The notes under the pieces: generated by a model | The model's database searches: none | Told to the model about the DNA's origin: nothing | What the model saw: only the letters and a program-made list of their open reading frames with translations | Position numbers and translations under genes: made by a program | DNA from: an uncultured Geobacteraceae bacterium | GTDB lineage: Bacteria > Desulfobacterota > Desulfuromonadia > Desulfuromonadales > Geopsychrobacteraceae | NCBI GenBank assembly: GCA_937958075.1 | Contig: CALFFB010000132.1 | Span: 1-9,189, forward strand | Reading direction: 5' to 3' | DNA length: 9,189 bases | Shown here: in pieces, positions 8,801 to 9,189 of the stretch | Layout: each line of letters starts with the position of its first letter | How positions within the stretch are numbered: position 1 is the first letter of the stretch

Positions 8801-9189
8801 CGATTGTCGCAACAATCCCGGCCCCTGCTTCAGGAAGAAAGTGCCGGAACCGGGATTCCGGATGGTCTCACCGACATCCCCGGGGATGTCTACCTCCAGC
8901 CGCACCGCGCTTACTACCAGCCGTTACGTCTGCATACCGCCGCCCGGTTGTTGGCCGGAACGACCACAACGGCCGAGAAGACAGCGCCGGAAACAACGGA
9001 TGAGCAGCCGGAAACGGCTACGGAGACGCTGATTGTCAAGCTGTTCTCCCAATTCCTGGGGGGACGCCGTATCGGGGCGGCGGACAACTTTTTTCACTGT
9101 GGGGGGCACAGTCTCCTGGCGATCCGCGTCATTTCCGCCCTGTATCGCGAGCTCGGGGTCGAGGTAGACATCGCCACCCTGTTTTCCCA
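5810..9189 (+). CDS. Non-ribosomal peptide synthetase with FkbH-like domain, C-FkbH-T, 3'-truncated
   Basis: The frame begins at GTG 5810, overlapping the previous stop (GTGGCTGA), and has no stop to the window end: 1,126 complete codons. The GTG start fits because VADPKNIDNIYVLTPLQEGILFH is the normal N-terminus of a C domain; the first in-frame ATG (6311, Met168) lies after the catalytic HHxxxDG motif. Domains: C (about 5-432, HHILLDG 143-149), FkbH-like (about 445-967), a Thr/Glu/Pro-rich linker (about 968-1067), T (1068 to edge, Ser1101). There is no A domain: the building block should instead be a three-carbon acid taken from 1,3-bisphosphoglycerate by the FkbH part and loaded on Ser1101. 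The C domain then receives the D-residue peptide from the upstream protein. The likely product is a glycerate ester, which is inference. What follows the T domain (another C, a thioesterase or the stop) is outside the window. Confidence 0.95.
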   Translation, partial: MADPKNIDNIYVLTPLQEGILFHELQHPGQSYFEQARFLFEGELSPSLFQKSWELLQQRHDIFRTVFVHEKIARPLQIVLKSVPLDFVVHDLSGEEPEKQEQLIGQYCRDDLERPFILHQKPPLRLALFRRDSGQHEFVWSFHHILLDGWSLSILQQEFEAIYLALSMNRPVSLPMAPQFRTYVKWLDQQDLRQSYAFWKTRLEGYDRPATLGPPRPAQIKGERHECEFSFSPDLSSQLSAFARDTGVTLASLFRLLWGMTLSVFNQTDDVAFAATVSGRPAQLPEATAIVGLFINAVPVRVKLEMEAPVVEVLRRLHLEGAASQPHHYCSLAHIQAATGQPDLLATLMVFENYPHTPDTSLPYRETAFSVVEQTNYPVEIQIFPDTALRLRVRYDAASCYRDLGLRLQALLPALAEVLVGEPQQTIGELKQQLIARVPDLQPVDIRIAATFVADELAPLCRTMYSWFEQPATVSVAPYNQVLQELINADSLLRQCQDVAVVLVRFEDVLRQSTVRPLQAVSTYLQHLEGALQAWSGTAPLVVGLFPLSTVMDQELQLLLEDCNRKLKNLVDSLPGVYLLDFGTSATRYHVSQVFDSQSDRAGHIPFSREFYAAMGADIARTCLALQGHPFKVIAVDCDNSLWGGVCGETTPGGLDMGGGYQALQRFLLNCHDQGFLLVLLSKNEERDVLAIIDDHPEMLLRRQHFVSWRINWQDKPTNLQSVAAELSLGSDAFVFIDDSPAECARMRHQCPEVLTLQLPTEPWLFSHFVNHLWGLDKMRVTSEDRRRTRLYQAESRRRQNTEALGITDYLQSLDLRVTCYPLKPDDRQGIERLSQLSLRTNQFNLNLTRLTPQQVSHLLTSPRVTACLLEVEDCFGGYGITGAVVLEAGENRAELKLLLLSCRVLGRGVEEALAAVMAGWMDENQMTSLWADFTKGPRNQQVAACLQKLSFQMVQESPDSMIFRVHAQDLPLPPAHVRLDFADPASVPQAPVSSEDRLSQQSRPLLQEESAGTGIPDGLTDIPGDVYLQPHRAYYQPLRLHTAARLLAGTTTTAEKTAPETTDEQPETATETLIVKLFSQFLGGRRIGAADNFFHCGGHSLLAIRVISALYRELGVEVDIATLFS
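5822..7105 (+). other. Condensation domain, DCL type
   Basis: C1 is YVLTPLQEGILFH (11-23), C3 is HHILLDGWS (143-151, catalytic His144), followed by FRTYVKWL, VSGRP, VGLFINAVPVRV (291-302) and the late LATLMVFENYP motif. LTPLQEG..FH, HHILxDGWS and FENYP are the standard signature of C domains that accept a D-residue from an upstream E domain, which is exactly what precedes. All catalytic residues are intact. The acceptor in this module would be a hydroxy-acyl thioester, so the bond formed is predicted to be an ester. Confidence 0.94.
7142..8710 (+). other. FkbH-like (HAD-IIIC) glyceryl-loading domain
   Basis: N-terminal SGNH-like part: ATFVADEL (450-457) and APYNQVLQEL (477-486), both typical of FkbH homologues. 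HAD core: AVDCDNSLWGGVCGE around Asp637 (nucleophile) and Asp639 (acid/base), LLSKN with Ser682 (motif II), Lys716 in NWQDKPTN (motif III), FIDDSPAEC with Asp738/Asp739 (motif IV). C-terminal acyltransferase-like part: RTNQFN (840-845), DCFGGYG (874-880), LSCRVLGRGVEE (901-912). The family is known to transfer a glyceryl group from 1,3-bisphosphoglycerate to a carrier protein with loss of phosphate; FkbH-like BryA loads a lactate-type unit. The DCDN-LWGGVCGE wording matches the NRPS-cluster branch of the family. Two small departures: Ser641 for the usual Thr, and Gly878 where homologues commonly have Asp (FGDxG). All HAD catalytic residues are present. Confidence 0.93.
8711..9010 (+). other. 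Low-complexity interdomain linker
   Basis: About 100 residues between the FkbH-like and T domains, rich in Thr, Pro, Glu and Gln, with a TTTT run and repeated P-E-T/E-T steps near the end. No catalytic motif is recognisable. It is long for a linker and probably flexible, allowing the carrier to reach both the FkbH and C active sites. Confidence 0.6.
9011..9189 (+). other. Thiolation domain 3, cut by window edge
   Basis: ADNFFHCGGHSLLAIRVIS gives the phosphopantetheine serine Ser1101, with the common GGHS form. The fourth helix is just beginning (VDIATLFS) when the window stops. It is the likely acceptor of the three-carbon unit from the adjoining FkbH domain. Confidence 0.94.

Overview
The window is the interior of a non-ribosomal peptide synthetase (NRPS) assembly line. 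Two large, same-strand genes fill it completely; there is no gene-free stretch, no RNA gene, and no mobile element or CRISPR array that I can see. Both genes are cut by the window edges. The sequence is moderately GC-rich, and the long NRPS genes with GTG start and strong Leu-CTG/Ala-GCC usage suggest a proteobacterium-like Gram-negative. That placement is weak and rests on composition only.

Positions 1-5817 (+): the 3' part of an NRPS gene, 1,938 codons in view, with domain order (A)-T-C-A-T-E. The first adenylation (A) domain is entered in the middle of its A3 motif. The second A domain has a specificity code close to isoleucine/valine codes and is followed by a GGDS-type thiolation (T) domain and a complete epimerization (E) domain, so the module should deliver a D-configured beta-branched aliphatic residue. 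The protein ends in a short acidic helix-like tail resembling a donor docking (COM) segment.

Positions 5810-9189 (+): a second NRPS gene that starts at a GTG overlapping the stop of the first by 8 nt, with a GAGGA ribosome binding site 8 nt upstream. It stays open to the window end (1,126 full codons). Its order is C-FkbH-T: a condensation (C) domain of the type that follows an E domain (DCL), then a complete HAD-superfamily FkbH-like domain in the place where an A domain would be expected, then a T domain. FkbH-type domains take a three-carbon acid from 1,3-bisphosphoglycerate, dephosphorylate it and load it on a carrier protein.

Together the genes suggest that a peptide ending in a D-Ile/Val-like residue is passed between the two proteins to a carrier-bound glyceryl (or lactyl-like) unit. 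A hydroxy acid has no amine, so the C domain would have to make an ester, giving a depsipeptide with an internal or terminal glycerate. This in-line C-FkbH-T module is the most notable content of the window. The amino acid predictions and the ester are inference; the domain order is read directly from motifs.
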